Shown in pieces: positions 18,598 to 27,217 of a DNA stretch of 64,000 bases. Origin of the DNA: Blautia sp. MSJ-9 (GTDB lineage Bacteria; Bacillota; Clostridia; Lachnospirales; Lachnospiraceae); assembly GCF_018919065.1 (NCBI RefSeq), contig NZ_JAHLQG010000047.1, forward strand, positions 39,045-103,044, written 5' to 3'. Each line of letters starts with the position of its first letter. Position 1 is the first letter of the stretch. The position numbers and the translations under genes are program-made. The notes under the pieces are model-generated. The model worked only from the letters and a program-made list of their open reading frames with translations, ran no database searches and was not told the origin of the DNA.

Positions 18598-19479
18598 ATG
18601 AAAATTGGTTTTATTGGAATGGGCATTATGGGAAAGCCCATGGCAATCAATCTCGTCAAAGCGGGCTATGATGTGACCGTCTCTAACCGTAGCATGGCAA
18701 AGTGTGATCCCGTGGTTGCCCTCGGTGCCAAGGCTGGCAGTTACATCGAGGTTGCCGAGAGTTGCGACGTGATCATCACCATGCTCCCCAACGGGCCTCA
18801 GGTCAAGGCTGTCATGCTGGGTGAAAATGGTGTAGCCGCACACATGAAGCCTGGTTGCACCTTTATCGACATGAGCTCAATCAATCCCGTGGACTCTAAG
18901 GAATTGAGTGAGGAGGTCGCCAAATGCGGCGTAGAGATGCTAGACGCTCCGGTTTCCGGCGGCGAGCCAAAGGCCATTGACGGCACACTCTCTATCATGG
19001 TAGGCGGCAAGCGGGAGGTTTTCGACAAGTATAAGGATATGCTGGGGGCGATGGGCAGTTCTGTCGTCCGTTGCGGCGACGTTGGTGCGGGTAACACCAC
19101 GAAACTCGCAAATCAAATTATAGTGGCGTGCAACATTCAAGCTCTGGCTGAAGCACTGACCCTGGCTCAGAAGGCTGGCGTAGATCCCAATCTGGTCTTT
19201 GATGCCATCAAGGGCGGTCTCGCCGGTTCTACGGTCATGAATGCCAAGGCTCCTATGATGATTGCCGGCAACGACAAACCTGGCTTCAAGATTGACTTGC
19301 ACATTAAGGATTTGAATAATGCCCTCGACTGTGCCCACTCCGTCGGTGCGCCGGTGCCCATGACTGCCTCCGTGCAGGAAATTCTCCAGTGGATGCACAA
19401 TCACGAAAGTGGCGGCAAGGATCACAGCGCTATCGCTCAGTATTACGAATACCTGACCGGTATCCGGATCGGTCGCTAA
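18598..19479 (+). CDS. garR: Tartronate semialdehyde reductase (GarR-type)
   Basis: A 293-residue beta-hydroxyacid dehydrogenase. It starts at ATG 18598 after CGGAGGT; the open frame from 18577 is not needed. Residues 4-12 are the dinucleotide site GFIGMGIMG, DAPVSGGEPKAIDGTL is the substrate loop, and Lys169 in GAGNTTKLANQ is the catalytic lysine. In this context it should reduce tartronate semialdehyde to D-glycerate with NAD(P)H. It is first in an operon with an aldolase, galactarate dehydratase and glycerate kinase, which decides between this role and 3-hydroxyisobutyrate dehydrogenase. GC is clearly higher than in the flanking housekeeping genes. Confidence 0.85.
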   Translation: MKIGFIGMGIMGKPMAINLVKAGYDVTVSNRSMAKCDPVVALGAKAGSYIEVAESCDVIITMLPNGPQVKAVMLGENGVAAHMKPGCTFIDMSSINPVDSKELSEEVAKCGVEMLDAPVSGGEPKAIDGTLSIMVGGKREVFDKYKDMLGAMGSSVVRCGDVGAGNTTKLANQIIVACNIQALAEALTLAQKAGVDPNLVFDAIKGGLAGSTVMNAKAPMMIAGNDKPGFKIDLHIKDLNNALDCAHSVGAPVPMTASVQEILQWMHNHESGGKDHSAIAQYYEYLTGIRIGR

Positions 19480-19481
19480 GA

Positions 19482-19541
19482 GGAACAACTATGGATACAT
19501 CTTTCATTAGGGGGAACAACTATGGATACATCTTTTATTAA
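19482..19541 (+). repeat. Tandem duplication of the aldolase start region
   Basis: About 30 bases comprising the ribosome site, ATG and first codons of the next gene occur twice in tandem, 31 bases apart (first ATG 19491, second 19522). The first copy opens a 16-codon frame (MDTSFIRGNNYGYIFY) that ends inside the second copy; the second leads into the full gene. Confidence 0.8.
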
Positions 19542-20424
19542 GGGGGTCGTAGTCCCGATCATAACACCCATTGATGCGGAGGAGCGGATCGACGAAGCCG
19601 CTTTCCGCCGCCAGATAGATTATGTGATAAACAGTGGTATGCACGGCATCCTGGTCTATGGCTCCAACGGCGAGTTTTATCAGATCGAGGAGGACGAAAT
19701 GGAACGCGGCCTTAGGATCGCCGTTAATCAGGCGGCGGGCCGGAGCCCTGTATACTTCGGCATCGGCGCGATCAATACAAAGAAATGCGTGCGCCTTGCA
19801 AAAATGGCGGTCGCAAACGGCGCACAGGCCGTTTCCGTCCTCCAGCCTATGTTTTTAAAGCCCACGGACGATGAACTCTATGTCCACTTCAAAACTGTTG
19901 CAGAGGCGATTCCCGAGACTCCAGTACTACTTTACAACAACCCAGGCCGGGTCGGTTACTGTCTAAATGCTGCGCTCATTACGAAGCTTGCTCATAAGGT
20001 CTTCAACATCGTTGGTTTGAAAGACACTTCCGGCGATATTACCCTTACCGAGGAGTGTGTGCGCCTCAATCGCGATGTGGACTTCAAGGTCTTCGGAGGC
20101 AAAGATACGCTTCTCTATGCGAGTCTCTGCGTTGGCGCTGTAGGTGGTGTCTGCACTGCGGGCAACTTCATGCCGGAACTCATCGGCAGGGTTTATGAAA
20201 AGTATGTCGAAGGGGATCTGGCTGGCTCGCTCGAGGCACAGTTCACGCTCAACCCTGTCCGCCTTTCTATGGATGCCGCGTCGTTCCCCGTGGCAGCAAA
20301 AGATATGGCCAATCTCCGTGGCCTTGATGTAGGCGAGCCCTATCGCCCCAATCTATCTACCCCGGAGGGATCTGTGCTGGATCAAATCAAATCAACCATG
20401 CGTGAAGCTGGTTTGATTAGGTAA
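19522..20424 (+). CDS. DapA-family aldolase, probable 5-keto-4-deoxyglucarate aldolase
   Basis: A 300-residue class I lyase of the dihydrodipicolinate synthase/N-acetylneuraminate lyase family. Lys167 in VGLKDTSG forms the Schiff base and Tyr138 in LLYNNPG is the catalytic tyrosine. Lysine biosynthesis is unlikely: it lies between tartronate semialdehyde reductase and galactarate dehydratase. The expected reaction is cleavage of 5-keto-4-deoxy-D-glucarate to pyruvate and tartronate semialdehyde, the step done by the unrelated GarL in E. coli. The other DapA-family option, decarboxylating KdgD, would need a ketoglutarate semialdehyde dehydrogenase, which is absent, whereas the GarR and kinase genes that use tartronate semialdehyde are present. 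Confidence 0.75.
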   Translation: MDTSFIKGVVVPIITPIDAEERIDEAAFRRQIDYVINSGMHGILVYGSNGEFYQIEEDEMERGLRIAVNQAAGRSPVYFGIGAINTKKCVRLAKMAVANGAQAVSVLQPMFLKPTDDELYVHFKTVAEAIPETPVLLYNNPGRVGYCLNAALITKLAHKVFNIVGLKDTSGDITLTEECVRLNRDVDFKVFGGKDTLLYASLCVGAVGGVCTAGNFMPELIGRVYEKYVEGDLAGSLEAQFTLNPVRLSMDAASFPVAAKDMANLRGLDVGEPYRPNLSTPEGSVLDQIKSTMREAGLIR

Positions 20425-20515
20425 GAGGCACCATGTAAATTCCGACTATCGTACAGTCGTAAGAAAAAATGTGAATCAGCCTTGTTACGACAAGTGCTTT
20501 GTATTAGGAGGAACT

Positions 20516-22039
20516 ATGGAAACACTCTGTATAAAAATCAACGAAAAAGACAATGTTGCGGTTGCCATCCGAGATATTCCTGCAGGAACGAGGCTTTCGG
20601 ACGGCATAGTGACGTGTGAAAAAATTCCCCAGGCACATAAAATCGCTCTCACGGATATCCCAGAAGGCGAGGAAGTGATCCGCTACGGTGTTGTCCTCGG
20701 TACCATGCGGATAAACATGCCCCGTGGTGGCTGGATTAATGAGTCGAATCTCATCATAGCTCCCGCGCCGGATCTGGACAACATGGAGTTTGCTACCAAT
20801 ATTCGAACTGATTTACCTGAGCCTCCCGTCAAATCTTGGGAGGGCTATCCGAACCCTTGGGGTGACGGTCCTGCGGGAACAAGAAATATGCTCTGTATTA
20901 ATACCACGGTTCAGTGTGTCACAGGCGTGGTCAATGAAGCGATTTCCCGAATCCGTCAGGAGATTTTGCCGAAGTATCCCAATGTGGACGATGTAGTGAC
21001 CGTCAACCACCAGTATGGTTGCGGGGTGGCAATTGACGCACCTGAAGCGCAGGTTCCACAGCGGCTCATTCGCAATATTGCATTGCATCCCAATTTCGGC
21101 GGCGAGTTCATGTTAGTGAGCCTTGGCTGCGAAAAGTTCAATCCCGAGCGCTTTTGTACCTTATGGCCGGAGCTGAACACTCCCGAAAATGTGATTGTTC
21201 TCCAAGAGCACAAAGGGCGTGATGCCGTCATGAAGGCAATTTTGGACATGGCGGAGCGCAAGCTGAAGCGACTGAATGAGCGTAGGCGTGTCACGTTGCC
21301 GTTGTCATCGCTTCTGGTTGGAATGCAGTGCGGAGGCTCCGACGCATTCATGGGCATTACTGCAAATCCTACCGCTGGATATGCCGCTGATCTCATCGTA
21401 TCAGGTGGCGGAACTGTAATGTTTTCCGAAGTGACGGAGGTGCGTGACGGCGTTCAAATGATCGCCCAGCGTTGCATTGATGAGAAGGTTGGTGCAAGGC
21501 TTGTTGAAGAAATGAAGTGGTATGACGCTTACTTGCGGGCGGGCGGCGTGGATCGCAGTGCGAACACCACCCCTGGAAATAAAAAAGGCGGGCTTTCTAA
21601 TATTATCGAAAAGTCCATGGGTTCTATCGCCAAGTCTGGTACCTCTCCGATCGTAGAAGTGCTGTCTCCCGGCGAGAAGCCAACAAAGCATGGCGAGATC
21701 TTTGCCGCGACTCCGGCGTCAGATCTGTTCTGCGGACCCAGTCAGCTCGCAAGCGGCATGGGACTGGAGGTCTTCATGACTGGCCGAGGCACACCTTATG
21801 CTCTGGCAGCGGTGCCGGTGATAAAGGTATGTTCACGCAGCGAATTGAAAGAACAGTGGCCGGATATCATCGACTATGATGCGGGTCCCGCATCGCTTGG
21901 CAAAGCAACCATCGCGGAACAGGGTGAGGAACTGTTTAAACTGATCCTGGATGTGGCCAGCGGTCGTAAGCAACCTTTCTCCGAGCAGTATCGCTGGCAC
22001 AATGATATCTGCATCTTTAACCCTGCACCGATTACCTGA
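20516..22039 (+). CDS. garD: Galactarate dehydratase (UxaA/GarD family)
   Basis: A 507-residue protein with an N-terminal SAF-type domain (residues 1-85) and the large UxaA/GarD domain (about 95-507). The run CGGSDAFMGITANPTAGYAADLIV followed by MFSEVTEVRDGVQ is the signature region of GarD. It dehydrates meso-galactarate to 5-keto-4-deoxyglucarate, using Fe(II) in characterised members. The start is ATG 20516 with TAGGAGG upstream; an earlier in-frame start at 20471 has no ribosome site. It is third in the operon. Altronate dehydratase (UxaA) is the main alternative but fits the neighbouring genes less well. Confidence 0.85.
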   Translation: METLCIKINEKDNVAVAIRDIPAGTRLSDGIVTCEKIPQAHKIALTDIPEGEEVIRYGVVLGTMRINMPRGGWINESNLIIAPAPDLDNMEFATNIRTDLPEPPVKSWEGYPNPWGDGPAGTRNMLCINTTVQCVTGVVNEAISRIRQEILPKYPNVDDVVTVNHQYGCGVAIDAPEAQVPQRLIRNIALHPNFGGEFMLVSLGCEKFNPERFCTLWPELNTPENVIVLQEHKGRDAVMKAILDMAERKLKRLNERRRVTLPLSSLLVGMQCGGSDAFMGITANPTAGYAADLIVSGGGTVMFSEVTEVRDGVQMIAQRCIDEKVGARLVEEMKWYDAYLRAGGVDRSANTTPGNKKGGLSNIIEKSMGSIAKSGTSPIVEVLSPGEKPTKHGEIFAATPASDLFCGPSQLASGMGLEVFMTGRGTPYALAAVPVIKVCSRSELKEQWPDIIDYDAGPASLGKATIAEQGEELFKLILDVASGRKQPFSEQYRWHNDICIFNPAPIT

Positions 22040-22062
22040 GCCGATCAGAAGGAGGGGATTTT

Positions 22063-23301
22063 ATGAACACTTCACTCAGAAAAGACGCAGAACAGATTGT
22101 ACGCGAGAGCATTACCGCCGTATTGCCAGATGAAGCAGTTCGTCGGACTCTAAAAGACTACCGCCCTTCCGCAGGTAAGACTTTGCTCGTCGCTGTGGGC
22201 AAGGCTGGCTGGCAGATGGCAAAGGCGGCTGTGGATACACTTGACCAGTTGGATGGCGGGATTGTCATCACCAAATACGGCCATGTTAAGGGAGAACTCC
22301 CCGGCATAACCTGTTATGAGGCGGGGCACCCAGTACCCGATGAAAACAGTTTTGCCGCCACAAGAAGAGTACTGGAGCTGGTGGAAAAACTCACAGGCGA
22401 TGACACTGTTATTTTTCTGATTTCCGGTGGAGGCAGTGCACTGTTTGAACTGCCCCTGATTCCAGAAGAAGAGATTAAGGACATCACGTTTCAGCTCCTT
22501 GCCAGCGGTGCGGACATTGTTGAGATAAACACCATTCGCAAACGCCTTAGCGCAGTTAAGGGAGGGCGCTTTGCTCTGGCTTGTGCCCCAGCAAAAATGT
22601 TGAGCATAGTGTTGAGCGACATCTTGGGCGACTCACTGGATATGATCGCCAGCGGTCCGGCCTACCCCGACAGTTCCACCTGTGCGGAAGCGAAGGCCAT
22701 TGTGGAGAAATACGGCCTCAGGCTCTCTCCCGCAGCACTGCAGCTACTGGATCAAGAAACACCCAAATCGCTCGAAAACGTGGAAACCTATATCAATGGC
22801 TCCGTGCGCGCACTCTGCTCTGCCGCAGCGGCTGCCGCCAAAAAGCTCGGCTATGAACCGGTATTCCTGACGGATCAGCTCTCCTGTGAGGCACGGGAGG
22901 CGGGTAGCTTCCTCGCAAGCATTCTGAAAAGCCACGCAGGCGGTCATCAATCCATCGCGTTCATCGCTGGCGGCGAAACTGTGGTGCATCTTACCGGAAA
23001 CGGCTGCGGAGGTCGTAATCAGGAACTTGCTCTTGCTGCAGTCCCCGGTATTTCGGGCATTCCCGGTGCCGCAGTTTTTTCGGTTGGCAGCGATGGAACA
23101 GATGGCCCCACGGACGCAGCGGGCGGCTATGTAGATCATGAATCACTTTCAGAATTTGAACTGCATAGGATTTCTATTTTTGATGTTCTGAAGAACAATG
23201 ATGCCTATCACGCACTCAAAACAGTTGGCGGCTTGATCTTCACTGGGCCCACCGGCACCAACGTTAACGATGTTGCTGTGGCACTGTTGCGGGCGGAATA
23301 A
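22063..23301 (+). CDS. Glycerate 2-kinase, GckA/TtuD (MOFRL) type
   Basis: A 412-residue kinase with an N-terminal DUF4147 domain (about 5-235; VAVGKAGWQMAKAA, ISGGGSALFELP) and a C-terminal MOFRL domain (about 300-405; GGRNQELALA, SVGSDGTDGPTDAAGG). It converts D-glycerate to 2-phosphoglycerate, which enters glycolysis. This family is unrelated to GarK of E. coli. The start ATG has AAGGAGGGG upstream. It lies 23 bases after the dehydratase gene. Confidence 0.9.
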   Translation: MNTSLRKDAEQIVRESITAVLPDEAVRRTLKDYRPSAGKTLLVAVGKAGWQMAKAAVDTLDQLDGGIVITKYGHVKGELPGITCYEAGHPVPDENSFAATRRVLELVEKLTGDDTVIFLISGGGSALFELPLIPEEEIKDITFQLLASGADIVEINTIRKRLSAVKGGRFALACAPAKMLSIVLSDILGDSLDMIASGPAYPDSSTCAEAKAIVEKYGLRLSPAALQLLDQETPKSLENVETYINGSVRALCSAAAAAAKKLGYEPVFLTDQLSCEAREAGSFLASILKSHAGGHQSIAFIAGGETVVHLTGNGCGGRNQELALAAVPGISGIPGAAVFSVGSDGTDGPTDAAGGYVDHESLSEFELHRISIFDVLKNNDAYHALKTVGGLIFTGPTGTNVNDVAVALLRAE

Positions 23302-23322
23302 AAAAACACAGGAGGAAGCACA

Positions 23323-24540
23323 ATGGCACTACACATCAAGGAGGAAGCAAACCGTTGTTATCTCTGCAAAAAGCCTCTCTGCCAAGAGGGCTGCCCGATT
23401 CACACGCCAATCCCAGCGATAATCCAGCTTTTCAAGGAAAATAAGCTGATGGAAGCCGGCGAAATGCTCTTTAATAATAATCCTATGTCGATTGTCTGCT
23501 CTATCGTATGTGATCACGGCAGTCAGTGCATGGGTCACTGTATCCAGGGCAGGAAGGGTCAGCCGATCCAGTTTTACGAAATTGAGAGGTATATCTCCGA
23601 TGCTTATTTGGATCGCATGGATACCGTCACTCCTGCGGAAAAAAAACAGTCTGTCGCCGTCATCGGGAGCGGGCCGGCTGGTATCACAGTCGCCATTATC
23701 CTAGCAAAGGCAGGTTATCGTGTGACGATCTTTGAAGAGCGTAACATGATCGGCGGCATGCTCCGCTACGGCATCCCGGATTATCGTCTACCCCATTCCG
23801 TGCTCGATCGCTATCACGATTGTCTGCTGAAAATGGGCGTGCAGATCCGCACTCATGTTGTTCTGGGAGGTGACCTGTTTATTGAAGATCTCTTCCGCGA
23901 CGGCTATGCCTCCGTCTTTGTGGGCACCGGCGCATGGCGTCCAGCCCGACTTGGCATCCATGGAGAGACTCTGGCAAACGTTCATTTTGGGATTTCATAT
24001 TTGGTGAATCCCGGTGCTCACAATCTGGGCAAAACGGTTGCCGTCATAGGTGCCGGCAATGTCGCCATGGATGTAGCCCGTACGGCTTTCCGCCACGGTG
24101 CTCAGCGCGTTATGCTATTCGAGCGCCGTCGCTCCTGCCGTGCCAGCGACCACGAACGCGAATTCGCAGAGCTTGATGGTACGGAGATTTTCTACGAAAA
24201 AGGCATCCAGCGCATTACGCCGGAAGGCCCCGTCTTCAAGCATACTCTGTTAGATGAAAACAACAGCATCATTGGCTATGAGGATGAGGATGAGTTGTTC
24301 AAGGCGGACAGCACCATCATCGCTGTCAGTCAGGGGCCGAAGGACAAGTTGGTCAAGACAACCGAAGGACTTAAGGCCAACAAGCGCGGCTGGTTGCTGG
24401 TGGACGGCAAGCAAATGACCACCCGACCAGGAGTCTTCGCCGCCGGAGATGTGGTACACGGTTCCCGCTCAGTTGTTCTCGCTGTTCGCGCCGCAGAAGA
24501 GGCTGCACAGGCCATGATCAACTATATGGAACAACAATAA
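23323..24540 (+). CDS. GltD-like FAD/NAD(P) oxidoreductase with Fe-S domain
   Basis: A 405-residue flavoprotein. Residues 1-100 carry the cysteines of a GltD/PreT-type Fe-S domain (CYLCKKPLCQEGCP, then CSIVCDHGSQCMGHC). Two dinucleotide sites follow, VIGSGPAGITVAIILAKAG near residue 112 (FAD) and VIGAGNVAMDVARTA near 240 (NAD(P)H). The C-terminal AAGDV motif closes the FAD site. It belongs to the operon by spacing (21 bases). Its job is not obvious: the pathway needs only one NAD(P)H step. It may keep an Fe(II)- or Fe-S-dependent enzyme reduced or act on the aromatic moiety of an ester substrate; both are guesses. Confidence 0.8.
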   Translation: MALHIKEEANRCYLCKKPLCQEGCPIHTPIPAIIQLFKENKLMEAGEMLFNNNPMSIVCSIVCDHGSQCMGHCIQGRKGQPIQFYEIERYISDAYLDRMDTVTPAEKKQSVAVIGSGPAGITVAIILAKAGYRVTIFEERNMIGGMLRYGIPDYRLPHSVLDRYHDCLLKMGVQIRTHVVLGGDLFIEDLFRDGYASVFVGTGAWRPARLGIHGETLANVHFGISYLVNPGAHNLGKTVAVIGAGNVAMDVARTAFRHGAQRVMLFERRRSCRASDHEREFAELDGTEIFYEKGIQRITPEGPVFKHTLLDENNSIIGYEDEDELFKADSTIIAVSQGPKDKLVKTTEGLKANKRGWLLVDGKQMTTRPGVFAAGDVVHGSRSVVLAVRAAEEAAQAMINYMEQQ

Positions 24541-24760
24541 AGAAAATCGTATTTTAGGATATTTCTGTCACTACCGATTCTTTGGATAATGTGGCTTCAA
24601 TCTGGGCAAAGTCTTGCATTGAAGTGGTGTCCTGCTTTTTCAATTACAGGCACCATGCAGAGAGTTTCGGCATGAACTATGGTGCAGATAAGAAGTAGTT
24701 ATGATTCTTTATTAAAATCGCCAACAACCTGGAACACTGCACAAAAGGGAGGTTTAGAAT
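24541..24760 (+). other. Gap inside the hexarate island
   Basis: About 220 bases between the flavoprotein and the PPC-domain gene. No promoter, terminator or coding stretch was recognised apart from the ribosome site AAAGGGAGG before 24761. Confidence 0.4.
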
Positions 24761-25183
24761 ATGGATTACAGTAGATTGCAGGACACGCTCATCGTTCGCA
24801 TAGATAAGGGTGAGGAGATTACCTCACAACTTCGTAAAGTCTGTGAAAAAGAAGATGTCAAACTAGCCTGTGTCGAGGCGCTAGGAGCAGTGAATGATTT
24901 TACCGTTGGCGTCTTCAACACCGCAGAGAAAAAATATCATTCCAATCGCTTTCAGGGTGCTTTTGAGATCGTTTCCCTGACAGGTACCGTTACTACCAAG
25001 AGGGGGGAATTCTATCACCACTTGCATATGAGTGCTGGCGATGATAAGGGTTCAGTTTACGGTGGGCATCTGAACTGTGCCACGGTCTCCGCTACCTGTG
25101 AGATGATCATCCGTGTAATCGACGGCTGTGTCGAGCGCAGGTTCGATCCTGAGGTCGGACTCAACCTTTTTTCGTTTGTCTGA
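24761..25183 (+). CDS. PPC-domain (DUF296) protein
   Basis: A 140-residue protein that is a single PPC/DUF296 domain. The histidine cluster around HHLHMSAGDDKGSVYGGHL (about residues 87-105) matches the metal-binding region of bacterial members. The bacterial family has no established enzymatic role; trimeric zinc-containing structures are known. Its place between the hexarate enzymes and the esterase/permease genes suggests an accessory role in the same pathway. Confidence 0.8.
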   Translation: MDYSRLQDTLIVRIDKGEEITSQLRKVCEKEDVKLACVEALGAVNDFTVGVFNTAEKKYHSNRFQGAFEIVSLTGTVTTKRGEFYHHLHMSAGDDKGSVYGGHLNCATVSATCEMIIRVIDGCVERRFDPEVGLNLFSFV

Positions 25184-25647
25184 GTGAAACGGGGATGTTG
25201 TATCGTACGCAGTCAGTCAGAATCAGGGAACGCTAGATTTGCGCCTGATACTTTGCAGGTCTGCTGGTATTGGAATAATACCCCGCGATGTAGTCCCTGA
25301 CAGGGTCAAGGTTCAGGCTTAAAAGTTTTTGGTGCTCTTTAAGATGAAGGTTAAAGTGGTAATGGGGATTGTTGCGGTAATATTGCAGCTAAAAGTATCA
25401 ACAAAGGTTCGATACTCATTGTGGCTCTGCCATGATTCGGGTTTGAACATAAATATACCGCCTTTGTCATTAAGTGGAAACGCGCGTATTTCAGGCATTT
25501 TGTCAAATGTTTTTTGAAAAAATAGAAAAAGTACAGAATTGTTACAGAAATGTAGAGATGCAATTGTAAATTTAGAGTTGAGAAAAGTTAGGAAATAAAA
25601 GAGATTTGAGTTTCCGAGACTACACAAACAGTAAAGGAGGGATATAT
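25184..25647 (+). promoter_or_regulatory. Region before esterase gene
   Basis: About 460 bases without a convincing gene. It ends with the candidate LysR site (25607-25626) and the ribosome site AAAGGAGGG. AT content rises sharply after 25500. The esterase and permease genes probably have their own promoter here, but no consensus boxes stand out. Confidence 0.45.
25607..25626 (+). promoter_or_regulatory. Candidate LysR operator, copy 2
   Basis: TGAGTTTCCGAGACTACACA, 18 of 20 bases identical to the site before the LysR gene (16221-16240). It lies 22 bases before the esterase start codon. Confidence 0.45.
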
Positions 25648-27096
25648 ATGCATTGGCACTATAACGATGCGTACCATTGTTATTGTTCAGATGAGATTGT
25701 CTATTGTAAAAAACCGAAAGATCCTAAAAAACAGTCGCTGAAAATTTATGTGCCTGAGGTTTTCATGAGACATGACGGCACGATTACATGGGACAAGAAT
25801 GTGTTAAATCACAACGGTTCATCTTATACAGCTAAGACCGTTCCCATCATCTATGTCAACGGCGTAAGCGGGTATCGGGAATCTGCCCCACCTGAAGTGG
25901 CGGATCGCACGATCAAATTTATCAAAGATGGATATGTAACGATCGGTGTCGGCTCGCGCGGCAAGGAGACACGGGATGCTTCCGGAAAAAGCATCGGAAA
26001 AGCCCCTGCGGCTCTTGTGGATTTGAAAGCCGGTATTCGTTGGTTACGTGCGCATAAGGGAGAGTTCCCTGGCGATACGGATAAGATTGTCAGCGTGGGA
26101 AGGAGTGCTGGCGGAGCGATGAGTTCCATGGTTGGGCTGACCGGCGACCATCCGGATTATGATGTCTATCTGGAAGAAATCGGTGCCGAAATGGATGAGA
26201 GTGATCGTGTCTACGCATCACAATGTTTTTGCCCGATTACAAATCTCGAAAATGCAGATATGGCATATGAGTGGATGTTCAGGGAGAAGGCAATCTCTGT
26301 TTTTAATTCCAGCTCTCTGCCTAAAGTAAACAGCGAATTCCAGCGAGCATTATCTCACGACCTTGCTGATGCTTTCCCGGAGTATATCAACAGCTTGGAT
26401 CTTGGGCTCACGTTAAATCGCGATGGCCGGAGTGGAAGTTACTATAATGCGGTCATGGCTGAGATTACCAAATCACTGAATCGTTTTCTCATCCGACATG
26501 GACATACGCAGGAGGAGAGAAAACTGCTGGCGGAAGAGGTGGATGCCGGGACTGGCACCGTCATGTGGACCGGAAAGGACTGGGAGATTACGGACCTTGA
26601 TGCCTATGTGCATCATATCATTGGACGCAAGAAAGCATGCCCTGCGTTTGATGCCCTGGAAAAGCAAACGCATGAGAATCATGTGTTTGGTTCTGAAACA
26701 GAAGATTACATGCATTTCGATTCTTTCATCGGTACGCTGATGTCAGATGGAAGATATGAAAAACTCAATGGATACAGTTCCATATATGCGGAGGATTATT
26801 CCTCTGTGACAAAGGATGTCGATCTGTTAAAGAGAATTTCTTTGATTAATCCTATGAATTATATAAAACTGTGCGGAACGAAGCACGTGGCAGAGCATTT
26901 CCGCATACGGGTGGGCAGTATGGATGCCGATACATCGTTTGGTATTGCCTTCACGCTGGCGAAAGCATTGGAGGCAGCTGGACACCAGGATGTGGATTAC
27001 GCACTGGTCTGGGGATCAGGACACTGCGATGCAGACTACCCAGGAGAATTCAGCGCTTGGCTGGATGATCGTGTAAAGAGGGATAATCTTCAGTAG
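25648..27096 (+). CDS. Tannase-like alpha/beta hydrolase (esterase)
   Basis: A 482-residue alpha/beta hydrolase without a signal peptide. Ser153 lies in the nucleophile elbow GRSAGG, Asp426 or Asp428 in SMDADTSF, and His459 in GSGHCD; this order and the large insertion between serine and aspartate resemble subtype B bacterial tannases such as the Lactobacillus plantarum enzyme. It should hydrolyse a carboxylic ester, perhaps galloyl or cinnamoyl. ATG 25648 is chosen because AAAGGAGGG precedes it; an in-frame TTG at 25606 lacks support. It is followed by the permease gene. The true substrate is unknown. Confidence 0.75.
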   Translation: MHWHYNDAYHCYCSDEIVYCKKPKDPKKQSLKIYVPEVFMRHDGTITWDKNVLNHNGSSYTAKTVPIIYVNGVSGYRESAPPEVADRTIKFIKDGYVTIGVGSRGKETRDASGKSIGKAPAALVDLKAGIRWLRAHKGEFPGDTDKIVSVGRSAGGAMSSMVGLTGDHPDYDVYLEEIGAEMDESDRVYASQCFCPITNLENADMAYEWMFREKAISVFNSSSLPKVNSEFQRALSHDLADAFPEYINSLDLGLTLNRDGRSGSYYNAVMAEITKSLNRFLIRHGHTQEERKLLAEEVDAGTGTVMWTGKDWEITDLDAYVHHIIGRKKACPAFDALEKQTHENHVFGSETEDYMHFDSFIGTLMSDGRYEKLNGYSSIYAEDYSSVTKDVDLLKRISLINPMNYIKLCGTKHVAEHFRIRVGSMDADTSFGIAFTLAKALEAAGHQDVDYALVWGSGHCDADYPGEFSAWLDDRVKRDNLQ

Positions 27097-27217
27097 AACA
27101 TATAGGACAAGATGAAGTGACCTCACATTTGTAACAATGTGGATTTACCAGTATACTAAGTTTTGAAAAAAACAATGGTAACAGGGATTACTACATACAA
27201 AAAGGAGAAAATCTATT

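Noticed and set aside
24541..24760. Possible gene remnant in the gap of the hexarate island
   Set aside because: No frame stays open long enough and no motif is recognisable.
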